From positions 1,922,001-1,986,000 of the forward strand of contig CAWIWV010000001.1 of assembly GCA_963839925.1 (NCBI GenBank): a stretch of DNA of 64,000 bases, read 5' to 3'. Every line of letters starts with the position of its first letter. Positions within the stretch are counted from its first letter, which is position 1. The notes under the pieces are model-generated. The model searched no databases. It was not told where the DNA came from and was given only the letters and a program-made list of their open reading frames with translations. This stretch comes from Bog-756 sp963839925. GTDB lineage: Bacteria; Actinomycetota; Acidimicrobiia; Acidimicrobiales; RAAP-2. Made by a program: the position numbers and the translations under genes. Positions 32,584 to 41,825 of the stretch are shown in pieces.

Positions 32584-35500
32584 TCAGTGTGGAAGTGCCG
32601 AAAGGATCTTGTCGGCTCGTTGCATCTCCCCCACGAAGGAAGCCTGCTGGGCCATCGACCGACCGTTCATGACGAGATGACGGGCGACGCTGGTGTCTCC
32701 GGACCGGTGGGCCAGCCAGCCGGCTTCGATGGCGATGCGTGCCTGAAAGTACGGGGAGTCGGCCGATTGGGCAAAGACCAGTGCAGTATCGAAGTGCTCG
32801 CGTGCCTCGTCGAAACGGCCGAGCACGGTCGCCAGGCCGCCCAGGTAGTGAGAGATCGGGCCCTCACAGGTGGTGCCGAGGAAGGCCACCTGGCCGGCAA
32901 AGGGTGCGAGGTGCTCGTAGAGGGCGGCCGCCGCGTCGGCATGTTCGATCCGGATGGCCACCTCTGCGAAGAACACCATCCCGTAGGTCCAGAGGAGATC
33001 TTGAGGGAGGTGGGCGAAACGATCAACCAGGGCATCCTCCAGCAGGCGTGCCGCCGCGGAGACATCGCCGGCTTGACATAGTGCCCGAGCCAGCGCTGAC
33101 CGGTAACCGGGGATGCCCGGATTGTCACTGGCGCTTTGCTCGATGAAGGGGATCACTTCTTCGAGCCGACCTTGTTGCCAGCGGGCGTGTACCAGCTGCG
33201 TGGCGTAGTAGTTGAGTGCATCGGGCTGACCGGAACTCTCACCTAAGGCAAAGGCCTCTTCGGTCAGCCGCTCGCCCTCGTCGGTGTTCCCGTGGAGGAA
33301 GAACCATTGGGCTCGGGAGAAGGTGGTCATCCAGCGCATCACCGGCTGCCCGACCTGATCGGAGATGGCGACCATGCGATCGAACTGGCTCGTCGCTTCG
33401 TCCACCCGACCCGACTCCATCAGGGTGCGCATGCGATGGCTCACTGCCCAGAAGAGTGCAGCAGGGTCCTGACATTCGTCGGCGTGGTGAAGCGCGACAG
33501 CCGTGTCCTCGAGCCGCTGGGGCAGTTCCGTCGGAAAGCGCAAGGCCTCGATCACCAGATTGTGCACATCGACAATCGTCCGCGCGTCACCCAGCGCCCG
33601 GGCCTCGGATCGGGCTCTGTTGGCCAGCGAGCGGCGCTCGGCGAGCGGCGTTCCGAAGGTCGCCTCACTGCAGATGGCCGCGGTGAGCCGCGCCCGAAGC
33701 TCGCCGTCGCCCTCTCCCAGCGCATCGAGAGCCTCTTGCAATGCTCCAACTCGCTCGTAGTCGGTGCGCCCGGCGACGCTGTACCAGCCCCGCGTGTTGG
33801 CCAAGGCGACCTCGGCCATGCGGCGTCCATCGCCGGCCTTCTCCGCCAACGCTCCAGCTTCGAGTAGGACTTCTCGAAAGTTCGATTGGCCGGTCAGGAA
33901 GAGGGCCGTGCCCAACTGCACCAAGAGATCGCATCGCCGCAGGACCTCGTCCGGATGGAGCCGTTCGACGAGCCTGCACGCCGTCTCGAAACACTGAACC
34001 GCTTCGTCAGGGGCGACTCGCGCGGCGGCTTCGTACCCCGCCCGTTCGAGCCAACGAAGGGCTGGCTCTTGTTCTCCGGCGGCCAGGTAGTGGCGGGCGA
34101 CGATCGAAGGACTCTCTGCCTGGGCCTCGAGCACGTGCGCCACCTTGCCGTGCAGCTGGCGCCGTCTTGCCGGCAGCAACCCCTGGTAGAGGGTCTTCTG
34201 GACGAGAGCATGAGCAAAGCGCATCTCATGACCACTGCCGGTGCGAACGAGGGCCGACTTCACTGCATGTTCGGCGATATCGAGGAGATCATCCTGCTCG
34301 ACATCCGCGACAGCGCCCAGGGTTTGTAGATCGAACTCGACTCCGATGACTGACCCCAGGGTGAGGATCCGAGCCGACTTTGCGCCGAGAGCTGCGACCC
34401 GGTGGCCGATCACCTCTTGCAAGCTGGGGGGAACCTGATCAGGGGCGGAGACCGGGTGGAGATCCGAAGTCGTCAGCTCGGCCCAGTGTCGAAGTACTTC
34501 CGTGACGAACAGTGGATTCCCATCGGTCTCTTCCGTGAGACCTCGGGACACCTCGAACAACGTGGCCTGGTCAACCTCGCTCGGGCCGAAGGCGACGCAA
34601 AGCTCCTGTACCTCGGATTGTGCGAGACCGTTGAGCTCCAGGCGTGTCGCGTCCGGGTCTCGTCGGCACTCGGCGAGCAACGATCCGAGGGGGCTCTCGG
34701 TGACGACCTCGTTGGATCGGAACGTGCCCAGAACCGTCAGGGCCGGATGGCGCACATAGGCGATGAGATGCCTGAAGAGCTGAAGCGTCGAAGGATCCGC
34801 CCAGTGGAGATCCTCCAGGACGAAGAGCAGTGGTCGGTTCTGGTCCGCGCTCTCCAACAGGCTGGTCGCCGCGGCGAACATCAGATAGCGCTCGGTGTCT
34901 GCATCTGAGCTCGAGTGGGGTCCGGCCTTCGGGAACCTCCGAGCGAAGGTCGGAAGGAGGCGCGACAGATCGCCCCCATGTTCGTCCACATACCGTTCGA
35001 GGAGCTCGGGATCGGCCCGTTCCACATACCGACCCAACGCCTCGACGAAGGGTTGGTACGGAATGCCGGAGTCTTCGAAACACCGTCCCACCAAGACGTC
35101 GCCACCCTTGCCCAACACGCTCTGGGCGAACGTGGCGGCCAACGCCGACTTGCCGACTCCGGGCTCACCTCCGACCATGATGACGGCACGTCGTTCGCGC
35201 GGATCGGAGCGAGCCCTCTCCAGTTGGTCGAGCTCTCGGGTCCTGCCCACGAAGGTGGCTCGTGGAACAGCGAGTTCCTCGATGATTCGTGGCCTGGGTG
35301 CCGGAGCCAGTGCGCGCTCGGGGGTCCTCCGGATCAGATCTCCTTCGGACGAAGCAGGCGATGGAGAACACCAACGGAGCTCGGGACTCTGGAGGATGAT
35401 CGCCTGCTCGAGGTCGGACACCGGGGGTGAAGGCTCGACGCCCAGCTCATCGAGATGGCGTCGAAGCCGCTGGTACGAGCGAAGTGCATCCGCCTGCCGC

Positions 35501-36108
35501 CCTGAGCGGTACAGGGCGAGCATGAGCATGGCCCAGCGCTGCTCACGCAGCGGCTCGGACTCGACCGCCTTCTCCGCCTCGGCGATGAGGTCGTGGTGCT
35601 GGCCCAAACGAAGTCGGACCTCGAGGACTCGCTCTTCGGTTGCGAGTCGAAGCTCCTCCAGTCGGGCGACCTCACCTCGTGCCCAGGGTGCGTCCCGCAC
35701 ATCAGCCAGTGCAGGTCCGCGCCACAGGGCCAGCGCACGCTCGAAGTGCGCCAGACCGGTTGCCAGTTCTTGAACGTGCAGTGCCTGTTGGCCGAGATCG
35801 AGCTCTGCCTCGAACACCGAAGTGTCGAGCTCTCCGGGATCGACGATGAGCCGGTAACCGCCGGCACCTTGTTCGATGCAGCTCGCACCCAACAGCTTTC
35901 TCACGTTGGAGATGTGGCTGGTCAGTGTCGATGGGTCCGCCCCGGAAGCGGATTCGAACCAGACGTCGTGGAGCAGGGCGTCTGCCGAAACCTGCAAGTT
36001 CGGGTTGACCGCCAGTCGGATGACGATCGCGCGCCGTTTGGTGCCGCGGAGAGCGATCAGCCCCGATGGACCCTCGACTTCCATGGTTCCGAGAAGTCGG
36101 AACTTCAT
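32584..36108 (-). CDS. SARP/AfsR-type large transcriptional regulator with ATPase and TPR-like domains
   Basis: 1174 residues. Domain order: OmpR-like winged helix (MKFRLLGTMEVEGPSG, then DPSTLTSHISNVRKLLG), bacterial transcriptional activation domain (BTAD, about 100-240), STAND-type ATPase with Walker A GEPGVGKSAL near 312 and Walker B LFVLEDLHWAD near 424, and a C-terminal helical repeat region from about 600 on. AfsR-type regulators switch on secondary or lipid metabolism. Three TTGGANN repeats at 11-bp intervals lie 50-78 bp upstream, so it probably controls its own promoter and the divergent thioesterase. Confidence 0.85.
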   Translation of the reverse strand: MKFRLLGTMEVEGPSGLIALRGTKRRAIVIRLAVNPNLQVSADALLHDVWFESASGADPSTLTSHISNVRKLLGASCIEQGAGGYRLIVDPGELDTSVFEAELDLGQQALHVQELATGLAHFERALALWRGPALADVRDAPWARGEVARLEELRLATEERVLEVRLRLGQHHDLIAEAEKAVESEPLREQRWAMLMLALYRSGRQADALRSYQRLRRHLDELGVEPSPPVSDLEQAIILQSPELRWCSPSPASSEGDLIRRTPERALAPAPRPRIIEELAVPRATFVGRTRELDQLERARSDPRERRAVIMVGGEPGVGKSALAATFAQSVLGKGGDVLVGRCFEDSGIPYQPFVEALGRYVERADPELLERYVDEHGGDLSRLLPTFARRFPKAGPHSSSDADTERYLMFAAATSLLESADQNRPLLFVLEDLHWADPSTLQLFRHLIAYVRHPALTVLGTFRSNEVVTESPLGSLLAECRRDPDATRLELNGLAQSEVQELCVAFGPSEVDQATLFEVSRGLTEETDGNPLFVTEVLRHWAELTTSDLHPVSAPDQVPPSLQEVIGHRVAALGAKSARILTLGSVIGVEFDLQTLGAVADVEQDDLLDIAEHAVKSALVRTGSGHEMRFAHALVQKTLYQGLLPARRRQLHGKVAHVLEAQAESPSIVARHYLAAGEQEPALRWLERAGYEAAARVAPDEAVQCFETACRLVERLHPDEVLRRCDLLVQLGTALFLTGQSNFREVLLEAGALAEKAGDGRRMAEVALANTRGWYSVAGRTDYERVGALQEALDALGEGDGELRARLTAAICSEATFGTPLAERRSLANRARSEARALGDARTIVDVHNLVIEALRFPTELPQRLEDTAVALHHADECQDPAALFWAVSHRMRTLMESGRVDEATSQFDRMVAISDQVGQPVMRWMTTFSRAQWFFLHGNTDEGERLTEEAFALGESSGQPDALNYYATQLVHARWQQGRLEEVIPFIEQSASDNPGIPGYRSALARALCQAGDVSAAARLLEDALVDRFAHLPQDLLWTYGMVFFAEVAIRIEHADAAAALYEHLAPFAGQVAFLGTTCEGPISHYLGGLATVLGRFDEAREHFDTALVFAQSADSPYFQARIAIEAGWLAHRSGDTSVARHLVMNGRSMAQQASFVGEMQRADKILSALPH

Positions 36109-36147
36109 CCGCTGCCCCTGGGTTCTCGAAGCACGTTTTGGCAGACC

Positions 36148-36186
36148 ACTCTAGTCCTTGGATCCAAATTGGAGCGGAGTTGGAGG
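36148..36186 (-). promoter_or_regulatory. SARP operator (three heptamers) and -10 box
   Basis: TTGGATC (36158-36164), TTGGAGC (36169-36175) and TTGGAGG (36180-36186) are direct heptamers with 4-bp spacers, an exact 11-bp period. SARP proteins bind such repeats on one DNA face. On the minus strand a TAGAGT box (36148-36153) lies 4 bp beyond the last repeat and about 40 nt before the SARP start. Confidence 0.6.
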
Positions 36187-36269
36187 TGGGTCTCGGCCCG
36201 TGCCAGTGCCCGGATCCGTCCGAGCACAGCAGCCGGATCGGAGAACGTTGCATTATGAAACCCAATCTC

Positions 36270-36275
36270 TAGCTT
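36270..36275 (+). promoter_or_regulatory. -10 box (TAGCTT) of leaderless thioesterase gene
   Basis: TAGCTT is 7 nt before ATG 36283. An overlapping TACATT ends too close to the start to serve as a -10 box. The SARP heptamers are about 84 bp upstream. Confidence 0.4.
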
Positions 36276-36282
36276 ACATTCC

Positions 36283-36774
36283 ATGACAGAACTAACTGCC
36301 CTGGGTGGGTCGGTAAAGGCGACCAAGGCGGCACCAACTTCGGAACCATCACTGGATCAGACAGGCGCGTTTGTCCGAGCTGCCGGCCTCGTCGTCCTCG
36401 AGGCGAGCGGTTCTGAGGTCACCGGGTACATCGAGCTCGACGCCGAGCACCACACTCCCTGGGGAGTGGTGCACGGCGGGGTGTACGCCACCGCGATCGA
36501 AAGCGCCGCGAGTATCGGAGCGTGCGCCGCGGTGCAGCACCTCGGACAGGTCGCGGTCGGGATCACCAACACGACACATTTCTTGCGCTCACTGTCGGCC
36601 GGACGGGTGCAGGTCGTCGCGCTGCCGCTCAACCAAGGTCGTTCCCAGCAGCTGTGGCGAGTCGACATCACCGAGGACTCCGGACGTCTCGTCGCCCACG
36701 GCGAGGTGCGTCTCCAGAACATCACGGCACAGGCTCCTCGCTCTGCGGAGCCTGGCACCGGCGGCCGACGGTGA
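36283..36774 (+). CDS. hotdog-fold thioesterase (PaaI family)
   Basis: 163 residues. HTPWGVVHGGVYATAIESAASIGA contains the HGG motif of PaaI-type acyl-CoA thioesterases, and TNTTHFLRSLSAGRVQVVALPLNQGRSQQLWRVDIT is the second half of the hotdog helix-sheet. It should hydrolyse a (phenylacetyl- or other aryl/acyl-)CoA thioester, releasing CoA. It is divergent from the SARP gene and followed 168 nt later by a CoA-transferase, which fits a pathway handling acyl-CoA products of the GMC/hydrolase protein. Confidence 0.8.
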   Translation: MTELTALGGSVKATKAAPTSEPSLDQTGAFVRAAGLVVLEASGSEVTGYIELDAEHHTPWGVVHGGVYATAIESAASIGACAAVQHLGQVAVGITNTTHFLRSLSAGRVQVVALPLNQGRSQQLWRVDITEDSGRLVAHGEVRLQNITAQAPRSAEPGTGGRR

Positions 36775-36929
36775 GCCTGATCATCTACGGGTCGTTCCGA
36801 TCGTCTACTACGTCGGAGTCACATTTACCCGGTCCCAGCGCTCCACCGGGCTCAGCCGACAAGGAGCTGACCTCAACGGGATCCCACTCGCTTCTGACTG
36901 CGTCCGGGGCGCGGCCCGCTCGACGTACC

Positions 36930-36935
36930 TAGAGT
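36930..36935 (+). promoter_or_regulatory. -10 box (TAGAGT) of leaderless CoA-transferase gene
   Basis: TAGAGT is 6 nt before GTG 36942, with no ribosome-binding site in between. Confidence 0.45.
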
Positions 36936-36941
36936 CAGTTC

Positions 36942-38255
36942 GTGCCCAACAGTCCCGTCATCCGCTCACCAGAGGCAGCAGTGGCCGAGTTCCTGCGCCC
37001 GATAGACACCATCGGCATGGGTCTGGGCCCGGCAAATCCGGACAACTTCCTGACCGCGCTGGGCACTCGACATGACTGGAAGGACCTCGTCCTCGGCGGG
37101 GCGTTATTGCTCAACCTGTACGAGGTGCTGACCCAACCGGTCGTGTCCTACCGGTCCGGCTTCTTCGGTCCGGCAGAGAGATTTCTGGCCGCCCAAGGTC
37201 ACCGTGTCGAACATGTGCCGGGCGGATTCCGGCAGTTCGCGCCGATCTTGGAACGATTCGCCCCACGAGTCATGGTCGTCCAAGGGGCGCCACCCGACAG
37301 CGATGGGCGCATCAATCTCTCGCTGCACTATGGAGCCACGAAACCCGAGTTGCTCCGGGCCGGGGCGGATCCCGACCGGCTCCTGATCGTGGAAGTGAAT
37401 CCCAAACTCCCACGAACCCGAAGCCTTCTCCCCGAGTTCGACAACACCATTCCCGTCGAGGCTGCGGACGTGCTCATCGAAGCCGAGAGCGACCCGTTCG
37501 TCCTCCCCGACACAGAGGGCGACGATATCGACGCCACGATCGCCACCAACACCCTGGCTTACATCAAGGACAGGTCCACGCTGCAGATCGGCATCGGGGC
37601 AGTACCCGACAGAGTGGCCGAGCAACTTGCCAGAGGGTCGCTCGGAGAGTTCGGCATCCACTCCGAGATGTTCACCACCGGGATGATGCGGTTGCATCAG
37701 GCAGGCAAGGTCACCAATGCCCACAAGGGGATCTTCTCCAGTCATTCGACGACCACCTTTGCCCTCGGGACTGCCGAGCTCTACGAATGGCTGGACGACA
37801 ACGACGAGGTTGCCTTCATCGACGTCGGCGTACTCAACGACCCGCACACCATCAGTCGCAACACCAATTTTGTCTCGATCAACAGTGCGCTCAGCGTCGA
37901 CCTCTACGGCCAGATCGTGTCCGACGCCATCGACGGGCGACAGATCTCCGGAGTGGGAGGCCAGGAAGACTTCGTCGCCGCTGCAGAGCTGCACACCGAC
38001 GCCCATTCGCTCATCTGCATGCGATCCACAGCCACTGTCGACGGGGCCTTCCGTTCACGTGTGGTGGGCGTCCTCCCGGAAGGTTCGGTCGTGTCCACAC
38101 CGCGCCACCACACAGGAGTCGTCGTTACGGAGTACGGAGCTGCGGAGCTCAGCGGGCTCACGGTGAGGGAGCGAGCACATGCGCTCGTCGAGATCGCCCA
38201 TCCTGATTTCCGGACCGAGCTCCGCAAGAGAGCGAACGAGATCGGCTCCTCGTGA
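36942..38255 (+). CDS. acetyl-CoA hydrolase/transferase family protein (4-hydroxybutyrate CoA-transferase-like)
   Basis: 437 residues. The catalytic Glu242 lies in GEFGIHSEMFTTGM, and LQIGIGAVPDRVAEQLA and GGQEDFVAAAELH are family hallmarks. Such enzymes form a glutamyl-CoA intermediate and swap CoA between acids, for example 4-hydroxybutyrate, butyrate or acetate. The second half VGGQEDFVAA and TPRHHTGVVVTEYGAAELSGLTVRERA matches the C-terminal AcetylCoA_hyd_C region. The substrate is not specified by sequence; context suggests an acid produced by the neighbouring lipid-oxidising enzymes. Confidence 0.85.
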   Translation: MPNSPVIRSPEAAVAEFLRPIDTIGMGLGPANPDNFLTALGTRHDWKDLVLGGALLLNLYEVLTQPVVSYRSGFFGPAERFLAAQGHRVEHVPGGFRQFAPILERFAPRVMVVQGAPPDSDGRINLSLHYGATKPELLRAGADPDRLLIVEVNPKLPRTRSLLPEFDNTIPVEAADVLIEAESDPFVLPDTEGDDIDATIATNTLAYIKDRSTLQIGIGAVPDRVAEQLARGSLGEFGIHSEMFTTGMMRLHQAGKVTNAHKGIFSSHSTTTFALGTAELYEWLDDNDEVAFIDVGVLNDPHTISRNTNFVSINSALSVDLYGQIVSDAIDGRQISGVGGQEDFVAAAELHTDAHSLICMRSTATVDGAFRSRVVGVLPEGSVVSTPRHHTGVVVTEYGAAELSGLTVRERAHALVEIAHPDFRTELRKRANEIGSS

Positions 38256-38380
38256 TCCGCCCCGAACCCGCCGAGCTCTCCTTGAGAGCCGGCGTGAAAG
38301 GCCGACGGCGTCAAGGCTGAGATCGGGCCGCTATCCGACGACACGGCTGCAAACCGATTCGCTGAAATTGAGGAGTAACT

Positions 38381-38686
38381 ATGAAGGTCGGCGAGATGAA
38401 GACCGCTGAAGCAGTCAGGCAACAGTCTCTCAACGACCCGGAGTTTCGCGCCGAGTGGGGCCGAACGGCGTTCGCAGAAGCGGTTGCACTCCGCGTCATC
38501 GGGTACCGGGTCGAACATCAGTTGACCCAGACAGCACTCGCACGTCAGCTGGGGATGAAGCAGCCAGCGGTCGCCCGACTTGAATCCGGAGATGTCACTC
38601 CGTCGCTGGACACCCTAAGCCGCCTGGCGACCTGCCTCGGTATCACCTTCCATATCGACGTTACTCCGGAGGGTGTCGCTGTCTAG
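38381..38686 (+). CDS. HigA-like XRE helix-turn-helix protein (solitary antitoxin-like)
   Basis: 101 residues with a lambda-repressor-type helix-turn-helix: LTQTALARQLGMKQPAVARLESGDVTPSLDTLSRLATCLGITFHIDV. The N-terminal KTAEAVRQQSLNDPEFRAEWGRTAFAEAVALRVIGYR is typical of HigA-type antitoxins. These are normally encoded just downstream of a HigB/Gp49-type toxin, but no toxin reading frame is present in 38256-38380 or after the gene. It is either an orphan antitoxin, the remnant of a lost pair or an independent regulator. Confidence 0.7.
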   Translation: MKVGEMKTAEAVRQQSLNDPEFRAEWGRTAFAEAVALRVIGYRVEHQLTQTALARQLGMKQPAVARLESGDVTPSLDTLSRLATCLGITFHIDVTPEGVAV

Positions 38687-38904
38687 CTGTTCCTGCACCA
38701 GGTTGTTGACACGGCTGAAGGTTGGTCAGAACACCTAGCTGGCGTCAGATGCGGTTCAGTGCTGCCGCTAGTACATGCCGCGTCCTGGGATTCGGAGATG
38801 TTTGTCGAAGCCACCGACACGACGTAGCCACCCTTCGTTGCAGAAAGTTCGTCGAGTATCTGCACCGGATCCTCTCTTCCCGATGGAAGAGGACCAATAA
38901 TCAA

Positions 38905-39297
38905 TCAGTAGGACAAAACGCCACCGACTCGCACCTCCGTGTACTTCTGCATCGAAATGCTTCGACCCCTGGCGTGCGCATCAGGGGGCACGTGCGGGTC
39001 CGCCCCGTGTACGTCGCGGAAATCGACAAGCGCCTCGTGGTTCCAAGAGAGACCGACATCCAAGGATGACCACTCAGACCCCTTCACTCCGTATTGACAC
39101 GAGGTTTGAATGCCATCGACCGAGAAACCTATTTTGGCTCTCTCGGCCGGACGACCGACGGCCTGAGTCACGGCCTTTGCGGAAAGCAACGAGCACGCCG
39201 ATCGAATCTGGGCGGGCTGTGCCGCCGATGATCCACAACCGGCCAAAGCCATGAACGCCGCTGAACCAACAACCGCAAGAAGACGCGAACCACGCAA
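38905..39297 (-). CDS. small lipoprotein (DUF3558-like)
   Basis: About 130 residues starting at a TTG (39297). A signal peptide RLLAVVGSAAFMALAGC ends in a lipobox, so Cys21 should be lipidated and the protein anchored outside the membrane. Two further Cys (SACSLL and TSCQYG) can form a disulphide, as in DUF3558 lipoproteins of actinobacteria. The start codon is uncertain because no ribosome-binding site is visible. Function unknown; it is not part of an obvious operon. Confidence 0.55.
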   Translation of the reverse strand: MRGSRLLAVVGSAAFMALAGCGSSAAQPAQIRSACSLLSAKAVTQAVGRPAERAKIGFSVDGIQTSCQYGVKGSEWSSLDVGLSWNHEALVDFRDVHGADPHVPPDAHARGRSISMQKYTEVRVGGVLSY

Positions 39298-39375
39298 CCG
39301 TTATCACCACCGAAGACCGGCTGCTTACTGAATCTTGCAGAGAAGACCAGAAACTAGCTTCTGAACCCACACGAG

Positions 39376-39448
39376 AGCGGACGACGGGATTCGAACCCGC
39401 GACCCTCACCTTGGCAAGGTGATGCTCTACCAACTGAGCCACGTCCGC
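39376..39448 (-). tRNA. tRNA-Gly (anticodon GCC)
   Basis: On the minus strand a 73-nt cloverleaf: acceptor GCGGACG (39442-39448) paired with CGTCCGC (39377-39383), D-arm GCTCAGTTGGTAGAGC, anticodon stem CACCT/AGGTG with loop TTGCCAA (anticodon GCC), and T-arm GCGGG-TTCGAAT-CCCGT. The CCA end is not encoded. GCC reads the glycine codons GGC and GGU. Confidence 0.95.
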
Positions 39449-39514
39449 GTGAGCAAGTCACTTTAGCAGTCCGCCCTCCACACCCCACTGTCCGAGCGAG
39501 GAATCAGTGATGGC

Positions 39515-39766
39515 CTAGGCAGACGGGTCGGATCGCCGAGACCTGAGAATCACGATCGACACGACGACCCAAACCGCAATAAGGATCAGCCAAAGTGCGG
39601 GGTCATGCCAGTTCCGCCAGCCCGGCCCATCGGCAGAATTGCTGAGGGGAGCATAGGCAATCCATCCAGATCCCACGCCTCCGCCCTGCGAGTAGGACCC
39701 GAGGGCGATCATTCCAACTCCGAGCGCGACCACGAGAATGGTCCGCTGAGCCCTGAGGTTCCGCAC
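39515..39766 (-). CDS. small membrane protein of unknown function
   Basis: 83 residues with two hydrophobic segments: RTILVVALGVGMIALGSYSQ and ALWLILIAVWVVVSIVILRSRR. A GWIAYAPLSNS loop lies between them, likely exposed outside. I do not recognise a family; the pair of helices and positive C-terminus (LRSRRSDPSA) suggest an integral membrane protein with both ends inside. It is tail-to-head with the WS/DGAT gene with 48 nt between, on the same strand. Confidence 0.5.
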   Translation of the reverse strand: MRNLRAQRTILVVALGVGMIALGSYSQGGGVGSGWIAYAPLSNSADGPGWRNWHDPALWLILIAVWVVVSIVILRSRRSDPSA

Positions 39767-39814
39767 AGCCCAAAACGCTAATCCAACAGCACCTCGGCTT
39801 CGTTCTACGTCAGC

Positions 39815-41302
39815 CTACGCAGGCAACTCGGCGTGCCACCACGGAACCGGTCGGTCCCGGCGTTCCGCTTCCGCCAGCAACTCCCCGAGCGACTCCTCCA
39901 TCCCGCGGGCAATCACGTCGATGTCGGGAACAAGATCCCAACAACCGCCGACCCCGACGTACATGGTGTCCCGATACGAAAACACGGTCACGTTGACACC
40001 GACGCCCTCGACGATCGGGCCCACCGGGAACATGGCGACCATCCGTGCCCCGGCTAGATACAGCGGGAACTCGGGCCCCGGAACGTTGGAAACGATCAGG
40101 TTGAACATGGGCGCCACTCGATCGAAGAGCCCCACGTCGGTGACCAGACGCGACAAGCGGCGAGCAACCGCGGGGACAGCCGCCTGAGCCCAGTCGGCAA
40201 AGAGCTCTGACCCGATCATCCGGTTCTGCTCCTTGGCCGACACCGAGCCATCCTTGATGTGCTCGAGTCGAGTGACCGGATCGTCGATCCCATCATCCAG
40301 CGATACCAGCATTGCCGACACCCGGTTCCCGAGCGCGCCCCGCTCGTCCTCGGTTCGCACCGACACCGGCACGAAGGCCACGAGCGAACTCTCCGGCTGC
40401 TCGTCCCTCCGAGCAAAGAACTGACGCAGTGCTCCGGCAGTCACCGTCAGCACGACATCGTTGGCCGTGCCACCGAGCACCTCCCGAACCCGTCGAACAT
40501 CCGGAAGTGGGAGCTCCACGAAGGCAACCCGACGGCGTGCCGAGATGGCTCGGTTGATCGACGTGCGAGGCGCCTCGAACGGGGACGGCGGAAGGCTTCC
40601 CTCGATCGCGCGGTTGCGGTCACTCAGCTCGCGAAACGCTCGGAGCGTGCGACCCAGCGTGCGTGCGACCACCTCGACATGACCGGGCAAGGACGTCACG
40701 AGTTCCCGCAACACGTCCACTTCGTTGGGCAACCGGTCAGGATCCCATTCGGAGTCCGTCGGGGCACTCGGCTCCCATTCCGGCTTCTTCTCGGGCGAAC
40801 CGAACAAGGGGCGTGGCGTCGGGTCTGCAGAGAGATCGAAGAAGGCCGCCATCACTTCTGCACCCGAGACACCGTCGATGATCGCGTGGTGCACCTTGGG
40901 AACGATGGCAATCCGCCCTTCGGCGAGCCCTTCGACGACATGGAACTCCCACAAAGGGCGTCGACGGTCGAGTGGACGCGAGGCGAGGTCAGCGACCACC
41001 TCCTCCAGCTCGGCCCTCCCACCGGGCGCCGGCAGTCCCATCCTTCGGACGTGGTACTCGATGTCGAAGTCCGGATCGTCGACCAACCACGCCTGCTGGA
41101 GACCGAACGGCGCGTCGACCAGTCGTTGTCGGAACGGCGGAACGAGCGGCACTCGCTCGGCGACCGTGTCACGGATCCGCTCGAAGCTCAGCCCTCCGGC
41201 GACCGCGCTCGGGTCGAAGACCAACGCCCCGAGAATCTGAAGATGGGTCGTCGAGGACTCCAGCGACAGGAATGCTCCGTCGAGCCCTGTCAGGTGTTCC
41301 AT
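39815..41302 (-). CDS. WS/DGAT wax ester synthase/diacylglycerol acyltransferase
   Basis: 495 residues from ATG 41302; an in-frame extension to 41362 would overlap dut by 47 nt. The catalytic motif HHAIIDG lies near residues 135-141 and the start MEHLTGLDGAFLSLES is diagnostic of bacterial WS/DGAT. C-terminal ITVxxVPGPxxPLYLAG-like sequence is seen as LIVSNVPGPEFPLYLAG. The enzyme transfers an acyl chain from acyl-CoA to diacylglycerol or a fatty alcohol, making storage triacylglycerol or wax ester. It begins 13 nt after the dut stop. Confidence 0.9.
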   Translation of the reverse strand: MEHLTGLDGAFLSLESSTTHLQILGALVFDPSAVAGGLSFERIRDTVAERVPLVPPFRQRLVDAPFGLQQAWLVDDPDFDIEYHVRRMGLPAPGGRAELEEVVADLASRPLDRRRPLWEFHVVEGLAEGRIAIVPKVHHAIIDGVSGAEVMAAFFDLSADPTPRPLFGSPEKKPEWEPSAPTDSEWDPDRLPNEVDVLRELVTSLPGHVEVVARTLGRTLRAFRELSDRNRAIEGSLPPSPFEAPRTSINRAISARRRVAFVELPLPDVRRVREVLGGTANDVVLTVTAGALRQFFARRDEQPESSLVAFVPVSVRTEDERGALGNRVSAMLVSLDDGIDDPVTRLEHIKDGSVSAKEQNRMIGSELFADWAQAAVPAVARRLSRLVTDVGLFDRVAPMFNLIVSNVPGPEFPLYLAGARMVAMFPVGPIVEGVGVNVTVFSYRDTMYVGVGGCWDLVPDIDVIARGMEESLGELLAEAERRDRPVPWWHAELPA

Positions 41303-41315
41303 TCCCACTCGAGCC

Positions 41316-41825
41316 CTAACGACCCGTCGAGCCGAAGCCGCCGAGGCCTCGTTCGCTGTCACCGAGGTCGCTCACCTGGTCGACCTCGGTGAAGGCCGCT
41401 GTCTCGACCCGCTGGATAACCAGTTGGGCGATCCGGTCTCCCCGGTGCACCTCGTAGTCGGTCTCCGGATCGGTGTTGATCAGCAGGACGGCCAGCTCGT
41501 CCCGATAGCCAGAGTCGATGAGCCCGGGCGTGTTGAGGCAGGTCACTCCGTGCCGGAGCGCAAGGCCGCTGCGAGGTTGGACGAAGCCGGCGAAGCCAAA
41601 CGGAATGGCTAGCGCCACTCCGGTCGGAATCGCTGCGCGGCCTCCGTTCGCCGCCAGTGTCACCTCGGTGCGCGCCACCAGATCAGCCCCGGCATCCCCG
41701 ATTCGAGCGTACGAGGGCAGCGGGAGCTCGGGGTCGAGCCGGACGACCTTTATCTGGAGCCCTGTGACATCCCAATCGACGCCGGCCTCGGTGCCGGCCC
41801 CGCCGATCTGGATTGGTGGGACCAC
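41316..41825 (-). CDS. dut: dUTP diphosphatase
   Basis: 169 residues from GTG 41825, which has GGAGGAG 4 nt upstream. It is a trimeric dUTPase: motif 1 DAGADLVA, motif 2 PRSGLALRHGV, motif 3 NTPGLIDSGYRDELAVLL with the catalytic Asp/Tyr region, motif 4 RGDRIAQLVIQ and motif 5 RGLGGFGSTG. It cleaves dUTP to dUMP and PPi, keeping uracil out of DNA and supplying the dTMP precursor. The N-terminal 20 residues before LQIKVVRLDPELPLP are non-conserved. It is divergent from orn and followed closely by the WS/DGAT gene. Confidence 0.93.
   Translation of the reverse strand: MVPPIQIGGAGTEAGVDWDVTGLQIKVVRLDPELPLPSYARIGDAGADLVARTEVTLAANGGRAAIPTGVALAIPFGFAGFVQPRSGLALRHGVTCLNTPGLIDSGYRDELAVLLINTDPETDYEVHRGDRIAQLVIQRVETAAFTEVDQVSDLGDSERGLGGFGSTGR

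Noticed and set aside
39376..39448. Integration site of a genomic island at the tRNA-Gly
   Set aside because: No integrase, direct repeat of the tRNA end or shift in composition is visible on either side.
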